From positions 84,392,391-84,456,390 of the forward strand of contig CAMTDV010000023.1 in the NCBI GenBank assembly GCA_947069175.1: a stretch of 64,000 bases of DNA, written 5' to 3'. This document shows positions 22,491 to 33,721 of the stretch, piece after piece. A program made the position numbers and the translations under genes. Every line of letters begins with the position of its first letter. Within the stretch, counting starts at the first letter, position 1. Under the pieces are notes generated by a model. The model made no database searches and was not told the origin of the DNA. It saw nothing but the letters and a program-made list of their open reading frames with translations. Source of the stretch: Scalesia atractyloides (lineage: Eukaryota > Streptophyta > Magnoliopsida > Asterales > Asteraceae).

Positions 22491-24021
22491 CAATTATAAT
22501 GAGAAATCCCACTCCACTTCAAAAAACAATGAAAACTCATTTAAGGGTTTGTCAATGAAAACCCATTTAAGGGTTTGTGATGCAGCCACATTACATTATT
22601 GTATTATGGCTCCAAGGGTAATTTTGGTATTAAGTTTAAATTGTCTCCCTTTCCCTTGACACCCTCTCTTTCTTTATATCTCTCAACTTTTTCAGACCTC
22701 ACTTTCTCTAATATTACTCAACATTTTCAAATCTATTTTTCTCAAAAATACCTCTCCGATCTCTCTTTCTTTAATATCTCCCCTTTAAATAATTATCCTC
22801 CTGCTCATTTGAAATATATACATACATCATTCTATTTCGCAATCCTTCAGTTCTCACATCAATTTCAGATCTTTTCACACATATATCTAAACATCTGGGT
22901 TTCAGTTCTGAACCAAATATGAACAAGAAGAATCAGAGGTGCTTTTGCTGGTGTGGTTAGGGCTTTAAGGAGATAAAGTTGTGGGGTTTTCGGAGGCGTG
23001 GTTGAGGGCTTCGATGGTGGGATTTTTGGTTCAAGAAGGTGTGAATTAGTCACCACGATCTGAAACAAAAAAAATCGGAGGGTGGCTTTGCTGGTGTGAT
23101 CAGGGCTTTAAGGAGATGTAGTTGTGTGGTTTTTGCAAGCATGTTTGAGGGCTTCAATGGTTGAGTTTTGGTTCATGAAGGTGTGAATCAGTCACCAAGA
23201 TCTGAAACAAAAAAAATCGAACCACCAAGATCTGAAAAAATGAGTTTTGGTTCGGTTTAGCGACCAAGATCTGAAATCGGACAAACAACGTCAAGATCAA
23301 GTATGTTTTTAGGTTTAAGAAAATATTATTTAAGAGATCTATTAAAACTTTTACTTTTGTAGCATTTTCTTGGTTGAATTATTTTTGGTGTTTATTGGTG
23401 GATTGAAATTGCATAAGCAGAAAAGTACATTAACTTGCTTTTGATTAGTTGGGTGTTAATGGATAAAAACATACTTTGATTTTGATTATTTGAAGTTATG
23501 AACCTCCAAGATCTGGTCATTTTTTATGTAACATTACGTAAACAAGTGTTAGAAATGTAACAATCGAAGCAAAAATGGTTGTTACATTTTGTGTATTACA
23601 GAAATAATGCTTGTTACAGAAATAAAGCGTTATTACATTTTTTTCAGATTGTTGCAAAAATAGAGTGCATTACATTTTTTATGTTATAGAAATAAATTGT
23701 ATCTAATCATGTAAAAATATATATATTACATTTTATGTAACATAAATATGAGAGGGAGTACAGAAAATGAATAAAAGAGTACACGTGCTTCTTTTTTTTT
23801 ATGGATGTCAGCAATGATCATAACAAATTGAAAACAACAAATTGCTATCATATTAACCCTGATTGTACTTTTTAATATTATTTTAGTAAAAGTGCTATCA
23901 CTTTTACAACAAATTGATTACAACCATCCATGGCAATTAATCAAGGGTACATATAGGGTTTTTTGAGTTTCTTTAACACAACAGAGTTTTCATTTTATCC
24001 TTCCCCTATATATTGTGTGTG
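22488..24021. mobile_element. (TA)n-flanked non-autonomous element 1
   Basis: Bordered by TA runs on both sides (22454-22487 and 24022-24043). The left end reads GGGCAATTATAATGAGAAATC; the right end in reverse complement reads GGGGAAGGATAAAATGAAAAC, a weak terminal inverted similarity. Inside are two direct 142-bp repeats (22931-23072 and 23073-23214). No convincing ORF is present. It looks like a MITE-type element that sits in TA repeats, comparable to Micron elements of rice, but the superfamily is not settled by what I can see. Confidence 0.45.
22931..23214. repeat. Tandem duplication, 2 x 142 bp
   Basis: Both units start AATC-GAG and share GCTTTGCTGGTGTG...GGGCTTTAAGGAG and GGTGTGAATYAGTCACCA...GATCTGAAACAAAA; the second differs by scattered substitutions. 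A partial third copy of the unit end follows at 23215-23240. Confidence 0.85.
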
Positions 24022-24043
24022 TATATATATATATATATATATA
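24022..24043. repeat. (TA)n microsatellite
   Basis: TA run shared as border by two adjacent elements. Confidence 0.95.
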
Positions 24044-24811
24044 GGATTAGGATCAGTTGTGAACAACTTCTTGAAAGTGAACTAAGAGAACTAATCTTGG
24101 ACTTTGATATTTTTTAGATTTAAAAGGTAAGATTGATATTAGTCAAGCATTTTTAATTAAAATCCCTTAATTTTCTCATCTCTTAACTCTCTCTCTCTCT
24201 CTCATTTTTAATTATTCTCTATTATTTTAATTATAAGAGATTAAAGGGAAATGTTTATTTTTAAATAAACTTTTATGTTCTTTGTAAAATTAAATATTAA
24301 ATCTAATTGAATTATGTTTTTTTACATATATGTATACAGGTCAGATATACAAGACTTATACACCTGTGTATAATTAAATCTTGTTCCCACAGGATCTAAA
24401 CCAGATTTATACACGTATGTATTATTCAAGTACATATGTATATAAACTAACAGCTGTGTATATTGTATAAATTGATAGTTAGTGAAACTGTACACAGTGT
24501 ATAAACTAACATCTGTGTATCTTGTATAAACTAATACTATCGAGACTGTACACATGTGTATACACTAACAACTATGTATCTTGTATATATGGAAACTAGC
24601 AAGATTTTAGGAATTTTGATTATATTGTTTAATAAATGCAATTTACAAAAGACGCAAATACCCTTCTGTCAATTAATTGAAAGGAAAGTTACAACATTAT
24701 AATTACAATCTTGGCATTGTTTAAAAATCTCTAGATGATATAATCCAATGGCTCAGATTAGTTCACACAGTTCACTCTAAACCTAGTGTTCACTCTAATC
24801 AATGTCATACC
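24044..24811. mobile_element. (TA)n-flanked non-autonomous element 2
   Basis: The left end GGATTAGGATCAGTTGTGAAC and the right end (reverse complement containing GAGTGAAC and GTGTGAACTAATCT) are partly inverted copies. The right side runs into a TA-rich tract at 24812. The interior holds about three degenerate 60-65-bp units (24420-24600) built on GTGTATAAACTAACA and TGTACACA. It contains no gene. Confidence 0.45.
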
Positions 24812-25132
24812 ATATATATATTATATATTAATATGTTCATAATTATATTAACATGTCAATGTACAAAACCTAGTTGTCAATCATATTAATGATATTGTTT
24901 TCCACCCACCAAATCGATTTGAATCGTATGATAATGAAGCTGCAATAGAGATCTTAAAAACACCCATATATTATAATCAAATGAAAGTGTTTAATTTGAT
25001 GGATCAATTTTTTTCCTCACATCCCCGGTCAAAATACGGTATTGACGCCCATTGACTGCTCTTTAGTATTGTTTCCTTTTATTTTCCATTGTAAATCACT
25101 ATATATAGTCTTGTACTTTTCATTTGTAAATT
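24812..25132. other. No recognisable feature
   Basis: AT-rich flank between element 2 and the Sirevirus target duplication. I see nothing definable. Confidence 0.5.
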
Positions 25133-25137
25133 AGTTC

Positions 25138-25592
25138 TGTGAGTCGCAAATCAGATTCGGATCACAGTGGTTGATTGTTATCACCCAAACAACTATGGAT
25201 TAGTTGTTTGAATGTGTGAAAGTTAAGAAAAACCAAACTATGAAGATGAAGAATCTTGAATGGATCAAACAACTAGTGTTGTATATGAAATCCCAAAAAC
25301 ATGTAATCAATAACAATACCTGGATATTCAGATGTAAGCACAATAGCAAAAATCACAACACAAGAGAATCACCAAAATTTGTCCAAGAAACCTGGACAAT
25401 ACATTCATTGAAGACCATATTTATACAAACTGATTACCCAGCGTAATTAGCAATTACGCTGGGTTATTCATTACGCCGCCATCTTACAACTTTCATGCAA
25501 TTGCACTTTTGACCCTTCTAAATTATCTAATTGTTACAAACTAGCTCAAACTATAGATAATCAAGTACCAACGGTCTCAAAATGATCTAACA
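25138..25592 (-). repeat. 3' LTR of the Sirevirus, 455 bp
   Basis: A TATA box (TATAAATA, minus) lies at 25418-25425. Eleven bases upstream of it is a perfect interrupted palindrome (25436-25448 / 25452-25464). It is almost identical to the right LTR at 37412-37867. Confidence 0.95.
25436..25464. repeat. Perfect interrupted palindrome in the Sirevirus LTR
   Basis: Arms ACCCAGCGTAATT (25436-25448) and AATTACGCTGGGT (25452-25464), loop AGC; 13 paired bases, just upstream of the minus-strand TATA box. Confidence 0.95.
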
Positions 25593-25604
25593 ATATCCCC
25601 CTAG
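25593..25604 (-). promoter_or_regulatory. Polypurine tract of the Sirevirus
   Basis: Minus strand CTAGGGGGATAT directly before the 3' LTR. A second, ten-base G run (minus) at 30233-30242, just after pol, could serve as an internal tract; multiple polypurine tracts are a reported trait of Sireviruses. Confidence 0.7.
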
Positions 25605-25626
25605 ACCATTGCGTGCTTGAGTTTCT

Positions 25627-28351
25627 TCAATCTTGTTTCAGAGCTTCAGGGTCTGTGGCTGGTCCTTGATCTTTATCTTGCGCAGCTTGATCAATAGGTT
25701 GGTCGGTTGTTTCTTCGATTGTTTCTTCAGAGCTTAGATTAACAAAAGCTTCACTTGAGGGTTGTTGGAACTCCGTAGTGGCTTCATATGTGGATGAAGC
25801 CGGAGTTTGAGAGTGAGATGCAGCTTGAGATGGTGAGGAAGCTTTTTGTTGGGATGATGACTTGTGCTTCCTCTTTCTTTTTCTTGCCTCCTCCTTTCCT
25901 TTCTGCTTCTCGATTCTGAGTACAATCTCCGTCATTTCTATCTTTCTTTCTCTAGCCCGCTCCACAGCCCTTTGAAATAACATTCCTTCTTCTCTGTACT
26001 CATTTCCGGCTCCAACGTGGATTTTGTGACCATAGAGAATGTTAAGATCGAAAGAGAGAACATGAAAACATCATTGGGTCTAAATGCGAATATCTTCGTT
26101 AGAGACCAATCGGATCACTGCTTATCCCGTCTTCCCGTCGTAGTACCACTTCTTGAAATTTGTAAGCATGACGGGCTGTTCTGGTGGGATTTTGACTTTT
26201 GTTTCAACCTTAGCAGGGTCGATGACCCATGTAACCATTCCTTTTCCGGTGGTAGGATCTTTTGTGGTCTTTGATACTCTTCTTCATGGTTGTTGTGGCT
26301 TGAAAACTGTGAAACCCTGATTGCATTCTCTCATAATAAGTCTTTCAATGTCAGCTCCAATGCTACTGTTGGTTGGGTTTATCAAGTCTAGCTTGCCCAG
26401 TTCCCGAATATCCCATCTTGGAAGGCTTTTCATATCAGCTCCGGTCTTGAAGTGCTGAATGACTCCACCTCGTCTCTTCACAATGAACATCCCTTTGAGA
26501 TTACAGTACTTCCAGCTTATGATTTTATCGGTAACTTCAGATTTTTCAACAGTGACTACCTGCTAGAAGTCTGGGAGATTTTCTCTTTCTTTCTGAAACC
26601 ACTCTGGATGCATTGGAGTTACTGAGTCACCATCCTCAGTTTCATAAACAATATCTTCTTCCAAACCCCATTCAACAAATCGAGCTGGCATCTCATCTCT
26701 GCCCATATCCTCTTCTTCACTTTCGTCATCCTCAGTGACGTTTACTGCAAATTCTAAGCGCTTTTTCTTCTGTTCTGCATCTTCAGCCCTTTGTCTTTCT
26801 TCTTCAGGCTTGAACTTCTCATAGTAAAAAATGTATGCGGATGAGAACATCTGTCGTATGTCTACTTTGTTGCAAAGTTCTCTGATCATACGATACATCT
26901 TTTCCATTCCATCCTGCTGAAATCTCACGAATCTCGTTTGTTCTTTGACATATGCATGGAGTTCTTTGTTTTTCTTTCATTGTTCCCTCAGTTTTTCGCG
27001 AATAACATTCGTGTTGCTTACCTGATGTTTCAACACACAGATCTCCTGAGCTGGGCCTTTCCCAATGTTTTCGCCAGCTTATCGTACAGATCCTGAAATG
27101 GACGTGGTCTTCGAGGAGCTTGTTGGGGCATCTGCCTTGGTTGTGTTTCGGTCGACGGTCCTTCCCCTGTTTTCTTACACTTCTGAGGGGGAGATTGACT
27201 GGGGGCTTCTGGATCAACAATCAATTGATCAACAAACTCATCTAACTGCTCTTGCTCGGTAGTGACCATCACTAGCATTTCAGATTCTGTCATATGACGC
27301 CTCTTTCTTCTAGCTTCTCTTTTCTCTCTTTCTTTGGCCTCGTGAATTGCACGGAGATTCTGAATATGCTCGTGATGTTCTCTGGTGCCTCCGGCCCTGA
27401 AGCTGCTTTCCATTAACCGTTCTTGAGAAGGGGTATCTTTTCGTTTCTTTGATGATTCCCTTTCCTTCATAAGTTGTTTCCCTTTATTCTTACGAACTAG
27501 CTGCTCGGTTTCCTCTTCTTCCTCTTCCACTTCCTCGTCAACATCTCCTTGTCTCTTTCTCTTAATACGTTCTTTGTATTTTTATAGGCTGCTTTCACAA
27601 CAGGATATCTTTCTTCCCTATACATCCACTGATGTAGCAACACCCATTCTTTAGTTTTTAGCTCTGTAATCTGACGACCTGTCGGCAACTGAAACTTGTA
27701 TAGGTCGCCATCATGAGGGAGATTTGGATGTTGGTCGTTGATGAGGAGCTGCACAGACCGTGGGTACATGGCCCATGTGGAGGAATTTGCGTTATCAACC
27801 ATGCAATAAAAGATAAGACCCGAGATATTGAATGGCTATTTTGTGCAGAGGTTGAGCATAGCAGCCGACCATTCTAAATTCAAGCCATCATATCCTCCCT
27901 TTCTGCGTGCCAAGCTCATAGCAAATACATGAAGAATGAATCTCCAGTCCTTTGTAAGCCCCTTTCTTTTGATCTCGTTCTTCTCTCTGAAATCACCAAC
28001 ATACCTCATCCCTTTAAAGCCATCGAGGATGCCATCCTTCTTAACTCTGAGCGGATCACTGTGCTTGTCTCCAAGACTGAGGACTCTACGTATATTCTCC
28101 TCTGTTACTATGATCTTCTTGTTCCTCACTGTAGCCGTGATTCTCTTAACTTCGTTTACTGTTGACACCTTAGCGGTTTTCCAAAACTCTTCAATGTGGA
28201 TGTTGTAGATGATCGGATCGGCTTGAACAGCATAGCTGATCATGCTTAAGTTTATCCACTCCGCTACATCTTCGAAAGCACTTGGAGGTGGAACCAACTT
28301 GCATGGCTGATTGTGCTTTCACGTTTTATCCCAGATGATTTCCTTCACCAT
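25627..28351 (-). pseudogene. Third, envelope-position ORF of the Sirevirus, broken
   Basis: Downstream of pol on the minus strand lies a coding relic of roughly 890 codons. The first 155 residues (27836-28351; VTEENIRRVL, WRFILHVFAMSLARRKGG) match the N-terminal domain seen in the extra ORF of SIRE/Maximus elements. A charged Glu/Lys/Arg-rich central part (27030-27530, 26563-26928) and a Ser/Gln-rich end (25627-25983) follow. An in-frame TGA lies about ten codons after the likely start near 28351, further stops at 27836 and 26563, and frameshifts near 27530 and 27030. I see no clear signal peptide or membrane span, so the envelope label rests on position alone. Confidence 0.7.
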
Positions 28352-28635
28352 TTCCGAAATCTAAAACGAGTCAAGTTAGATTCACGTACATAAATATATA
28401 TATAAGTATAAGTATATAAATTTAATTTATACATAAAACATATTTGAATTATAAATAAAATAGACAAGAAAACAAAAGAGAATTTTATAAAACCGCTGAT
28501 ATTTACGCTAGACCAAATTAACCATTTTCGTCGGACACGAAACTGTACACAAGAGAGTTGGAGACAATTACGCCGCATTAGGATTATTTACGTTGCACAA
28601 GAGTCGCGGATTTAAATTTAAACTTGAGAATATAC

Positions 28636-28691
28636 CCAGCGAAGATAATTATCTACGCTGGTTCACCGGCGTAATTGTAAATTACGCCGGT
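28636..28691. repeat. Two adjacent interrupted palindromes
   Basis: First CCAGCGAAGATAA / TTATCTACGCTGG at 28636-28661 (two mismatched positions). Then a perfect one, ACCGGCGTAATT (28665-28676), loop GTA, AATTACGCCGGT (28680-28691). Confidence 0.92.
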
Positions 28692-29075
28692 TGCTTGAAC
28701 TCGCGTTCAAGACTTAAATCCGCTAACTCAATGGTTTGAGATATTTACTCCTCATTCAAATTATCTACGCTGCATTCAAAATAAATATGATGGCTTCAAT
28801 ATTTTCTTGATAAAACCATAAAAACCGGATGAAGAACAGATTCAATAGTTCATGTGAGACTCAAACGTATTTGAAATTGATGCATTCACACACTCAATCA
28901 ACAAACATTCAACATTTTAAAGCCGGATTCATACCGATTCGATTTCAACAGACTTTTATCAGATGTGTTTGATTAAAATGAGTGGGTGTTCGGATGAAAC
29001 AGAAGAAGAAGAAGTTTGAATGTTTTTGAAAATACTTGCAAAAAGAAGAGATTGAAGTATTTATACATGTTTGCC

Positions 29076-29104
29076 TTCCAGCGTATTTAATAAATACGCT
29101 GGAA
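29076..29104. repeat. Perfect interrupted palindrome
   Basis: Arms TTCCAGCGTATTT (29076-29088) and AAATACGCTGGAA (29092-29104), loop AAT; 13 paired bases, the same architecture as the LTR palindrome with different flanking arm sequence. Confidence 0.95.
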
Positions 29105-30356
29105 TAATAATTACGCTGTGTAGATTTGATTTGAGGTATCTTCATGGTTAAGAATTTTTAGAAAACAATTACGCTCGAAAATTTTAAATTTTCTCGAAAA
29201 ACGTGCCCCTTTTTGGTTAAAAATAGTGCAAGAATTTAAAAATAAATTTAGGAAAAATGAAAAATTGCAATTTGGATCCTGAAAGTTGTTATTGGGACCA
29301 GGAAGCCTCCTTTTTCACACAAAGCTTGAGCTTACCAATTCGGATCCTGTGACTTACCTGCAAAAGATCATACTAGTAACACTTCGTTCGTTTGAGATAA
29401 AATATTAAATATTTTAAATAATCAAGGCACAAGAGAAACTGTCAGTATGTTTGTCCTTTTAAATCCATGCACCTATCTTTCAACATGCGATTGGAGAGCC
29501 TTTTATCATGTTGTGGTAATATTGACAAGAAATTCGATGTTCCCCCACTCATGCTGAAACAGTCAGAATGTTGTGCCCATGAGTCCCACATCAGGACATA
29601 CCTCCGCGATCAATGTATGCGCAAAGATTCCTCATAGCAGGTGAGTATATTGACCTCATTCGTATTTGAAATTTCAACGTTAGACAATTAGTGTCAGGTC
29701 AGTACTTCCGTACAGCAAAGGGACCAAAGTCTAACGAGGGCTATGACAGATACCAAATACGGTACGATTTAAGCACTTGAATGATTCTCAATGAGAGCTT
29801 CATTTGTGTAGGGTTTTGGCCGCATTGGCTCTTTTGTAAAGATATCATAATTGTGTCTAGGTCAGCATATATCTGGATGCAGCTAGAGAGCAACTATGAT
29901 ATCCCCGAATGATTAGTCAATATAAAGACCCAAAATCTTGGACTTTGGCAATCTATCAATGCAAGATTTAAGACCATTAAGCCATACGCCGCAACGTGTT
30001 ACCCGCAAGCTGCACAACATTGTGGGTATCCAGAATTCTTGTGTGTTCATTAGAATTTGTCTCCTTTTCACAGTTTACTTCAAGGTATTGATGAATCTAC
30101 TGACACGTCGTTGCTTGAGGCCTCAATCTTCTTCTGTTTTAAAATCAAAACAAAGTGTTAACAGTTTTTCTATCATTTCGCATGCAGGTGTCAAATAAAG
30201 GATTCTGTCTCAACAATATTTTCTAGAAAACTCCCCCCCCCCTTAAAATTTTATATTCGAGAATCCATTGCTTGAAAAGAAATTTTTAGCTTGCAGAAAA
30301 TCTTTTTGTTGGGCATATTTTATGAGATTATTATTTATTATGAAAACCATTTTTTA

Positions 30357-33300
30357 TCACTTCCACTCAAGGAAGTTGACCATCTCCAACCATGTTACCA
30401 ACTGGTTGAAGCGAGTTTTATCGAAGGCTTTCGTGAATGTATCAGTTTTCTGTTGCATCGTATCCACCGGCACCACTTGAATATATCCTTTCTCATACGT
30501 ATCTTTGATTGCATGAATGCGAATTTTGATGTGTTTGGTTCTGGAGTGGTGGATAGGGTTCTTCACAATTCCAAGACACGCTTCGTTGTCGATGAATATA
30601 GGAGTCTTCATAACGTTGATTCCATAATCCAACAACTGATTTTGTATCCAGAGAACTTGAGAGCAGCAACTATAAGCTGTCGTGTATTCAGCTTGAGCAG
30701 TTGATGTGGAGACTGTTGTCTGCTTTTTGCTTTGCCACGAAATGAGACGATTTCCTAAGAATTGACATCCTCTGGAGACGGACTTTCTGTCAACTTTACA
30801 ACCTGCATGATCACTGTCAGAGTAGGCAATTAAATCAAAATTACTATCTTTAGGATACCACAAACCAAGCTTGGGAGTTCCTTTCAGATAACGAAAGATT
30901 CTTTTGACAGCAGCTTCATGAGATTCTTTCGGATCCGTCTGAAATCGCGCACAGAGACAGACAGCCCACATAATGTCAGGCCTACTTGCGGTCAGATACA
31001 TTAACGAGCCTATCATAGAACGATAGAAGGATTTATTCACGGGTTTTCCTTGAAGATCAGAAGTGAGTTCCGTCTGAGCAGCAAAGGGAGTACTGGCAGA
31101 TTTGCAGTCATTCATGTTGTACTTGGAGAGAATATCTCTAATATACTTAGCCTGATGAATGATGTACCGTCTTCTCTCTGCTTCACTTCTAATCCCAAGA
31201 AGAACGTAAGTTCTCCCATCATGCTCATTTCGAATTTTGCCTTCATCACTTGCTTGAACTCCCTGCAAAGAGCTTCATCAGTCGACCCAAAGATGATATC
31301 GTCTACGTAGATCTACACTAGCATCACGTCATCTCCGATCCGCTTTGTGAAAAGAGTCATATCAATTTTCCCTCTTGAGTACCCACATTCTAGAAGATAT
31401 GTTGACAAAGTCTCGTACCATGCTCGAGGAGCTTGGTGAAGACCATAGAGAGCTTTGTCAAGCTTATAGTATTTCGCGGGGAAGTGAGGATCTTTAAAAC
31501 CTGGAGGTTGACAGACATATACTTCTTCTTTCACTTTCCCATACAGAAAAGCACTCTTTACATCCATCTGAAACACCTTAAAGTTTTTGAACGAAGCATA
31601 GGCTAAGAAAATTCTGATAGCTTCTAAGCGTGCAACCGGTGCAAAAACTTCCGCATAGTCAATCCCTTCCTCCTGCCGAAAACCTTGAACTACTAATCTT
31701 GCCTTATTTTTTATAACTACACCACGGTCGTCCATCTTGTTTCGAAACACCCACTTGGTACCAATTGGATACTTTCCATCAGGTAAATCAACGAGTTCCC
31801 AGACTTTAAGTTTCCGAAATTGGGCTAATTCTTCTTGCATTGCTTGTACCCAGCTGGAGTCCTGAATTGCTTCTTCGATATCTCATGGGACAGACTGCGA
31901 GAGAAAAGTTGCATATAGTCCTGTGTTGATGGTATGTGTTTATCCGCGTGTTCGAACTCCATCTTCAACAGAACCAATGACATTTTCAATTGGATGGTTT
32001 CGATTGGTCTTGTACCCTGCGTTGGTGTGAGTTTCCACTTGTTGAGGCAGATTGGTGAAGTGTTCATCGGCGTAGATAATTGGAGTTTCGTATTCTTTAG
32101 GAGGTTCATCCACAACCTGCTGTGAAGAAGAATTATCATGTGTGGATGAATTCTCAGCAGATGTGTCACCATTTATTTCGATAACAGGATGAGTAGGAGA
32201 GGCAGAGGCAGGGGTGAAACGGGTTGTAAAAGGAGTGAAACCAATGTCTAAAGGATCAAACAAAGGCTCCAATGGAGTGGATTCTGCAGGTTCGGATTCA
32301 GTGACGGGTTCAGCAATGTCGAAAGTGTTGAATACAACGTCTACGTCATAAAACCAATTTGGAGTGCTTCCAGTGTTAGTGGAGTTTCCTTCTTGAAAAT
32401 CGATGTAATATGATTCAATCCCATCTTCATCCGTTTGTTGTAGACTCGATACGCCTTTTGAGAGGATGAATATCCCATGAAGTAGCATACATCACCTACC
32501 GCTTCAAACTTGATGAGATTATCTTCAGTGTTTAGAAGTGTGCATGAGCATCCGAACGGTCTGAAGAAATGTATCAGATTTTGAAAAGTAGTTCATAAGC
32601 TGTCTTCCGTGATTTTTGTCAATCAGGACACGATTCAAAACGTAGCATGCTGTGTTGACCGCTTCAGCCCAGAAGATTATGGGAAGCTTGGAGTCGACAA
32701 GCATAGTTCTAGCAGCTTCGATAAGAATTCTGTTTTTGCGTTCCGCTACACCATTTTGCTGAGGAGTTCTGGCAGCACTGTATTGAAGACGAATTCCTTT
32801 TTCTTCGCAGAAAACGTATGATTCTTGAATTCTGTACCGTTGTCGCTTCTTACGGATTTCACCTTCAGCTTGATTACGTTTTCAATCATAGGGATGAAGC
32901 TTTTCAGTACGGAAGTTGTCTCACTCTTAGCTTCGAGGAAATACACCCATGAGAACCTTGAAAAATAATTTGTAATTACCAAACAGTAAGATCTTTTAGC
33001 TAAACTTTTAACGCTTACAGGCCCGAAAAGATCCATGTGAAGTAATTGCAGTGGGGCAGCAATCGTATTCACTGCTTTGGACTTATGAGGCTTTTTATGT
33101 TGCTTTCCTTGGGCACATGCGATACATTTTTAAGAAAAAAGAAAATCTTTCATCGGTAAACCTCTTACTATATTTAATTTAGAAAGCTTATTTATGTTTT
33201 TAAAGTTCACATGCCCCAAACGCCTGTGCCACAGCAGTGATTCCGATTCAGATACTTTTGAAATGAGACATGTCATTTGCTCATTTGATTTGGCATTTTT

Positions 33301-33663
33301 CATATTCAGCACGTAGGTATTATTTTGGCGGGGAGCTCTAAGCATGATCATTTCTGCAGGGATGGAGTATTCGGGTTTGAGGAATAAGCACTCTGTGTCA
33401 TTAAACAGCACCGAAATTCCTTTGTCATAGACTTGTGAAACACTCATGAGATTGTAACACAATTCTGGAACGTAGTTCACATTCTCTAGAGTAAGGGCTT
33501 CTGACACGACGTCACCCATTCCGACGATCTTCCCTCCCTTTTCGTCTCCGGCAAAGGACACAAAATCACCATTGATAACTCGAAAGTTTGTAAATAGATC
33601 CTTTAACCCGGTCATATGCCTGGAGCAACCGTTGTCAACATGCCAGATATATTCGATGAGCAT
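30357..33663 (-). pseudogene. Sirevirus pol, broken: protease, integrase, RT, RNase H
   Basis: Minus strand, in order: protease with DNGCSRHMTG (canonical DSGCS, so serine is changed) at about 33640; GAG-pre-integrase motif LWHRRLGHVN near 33210; integrase core with HMDLFGP and RSDNGTEF (32746-33072); integrase C-terminus (31940-32700); RT with NKARLVVQGF and QMDVKSAFL (31313-31840) and the YVDD box at about 31295; RNase H with DADH-like SDSDHAGCKVD (about 30790) to the stop at 30357. Breaks: stops near 33128 and just before the YVDD box (31313), a 2-base insertion near 32813, and a shift near 31215. Confidence 0.93.
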
Positions 33664-33721
33664 CCGAAGCCATTTTTGAATTTTATTCTGTTATACAACA
33701 ACAACAAAAGATATTTACAGG

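Larger units (their letters stand above)
28360..30350 (-). other. Sirevirus non-coding spacer between pol and third ORF
   Basis: About 2 kb without a convincing ORF. It holds three interrupted palindromes built on GCGTAATT / AATTACGC (listed separately), many further TACGC words in both orientations, and the ten-base C run at 30233-30242. Confidence 0.7.

Noticed and set aside
22599..22922. 107-codon open frame in the (TA)n-flanked element
   Set aside because: Phe/Ser/Leu-rich translation of pyrimidine-rich DNA with no domain; likely chance.
27929..28208. Plus-strand open frames over the Sirevirus third ORF
   Set aside because: They are antisense to a region with clear homology on the minus strand.
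30233..30242. Ten-base C run as a sequencing artefact
   Set aside because: On the minus strand it is a G run just after pol, where Sireviruses can carry an extra polypurine tract, so a biological origin is at least as likely; run length remains uncertain.
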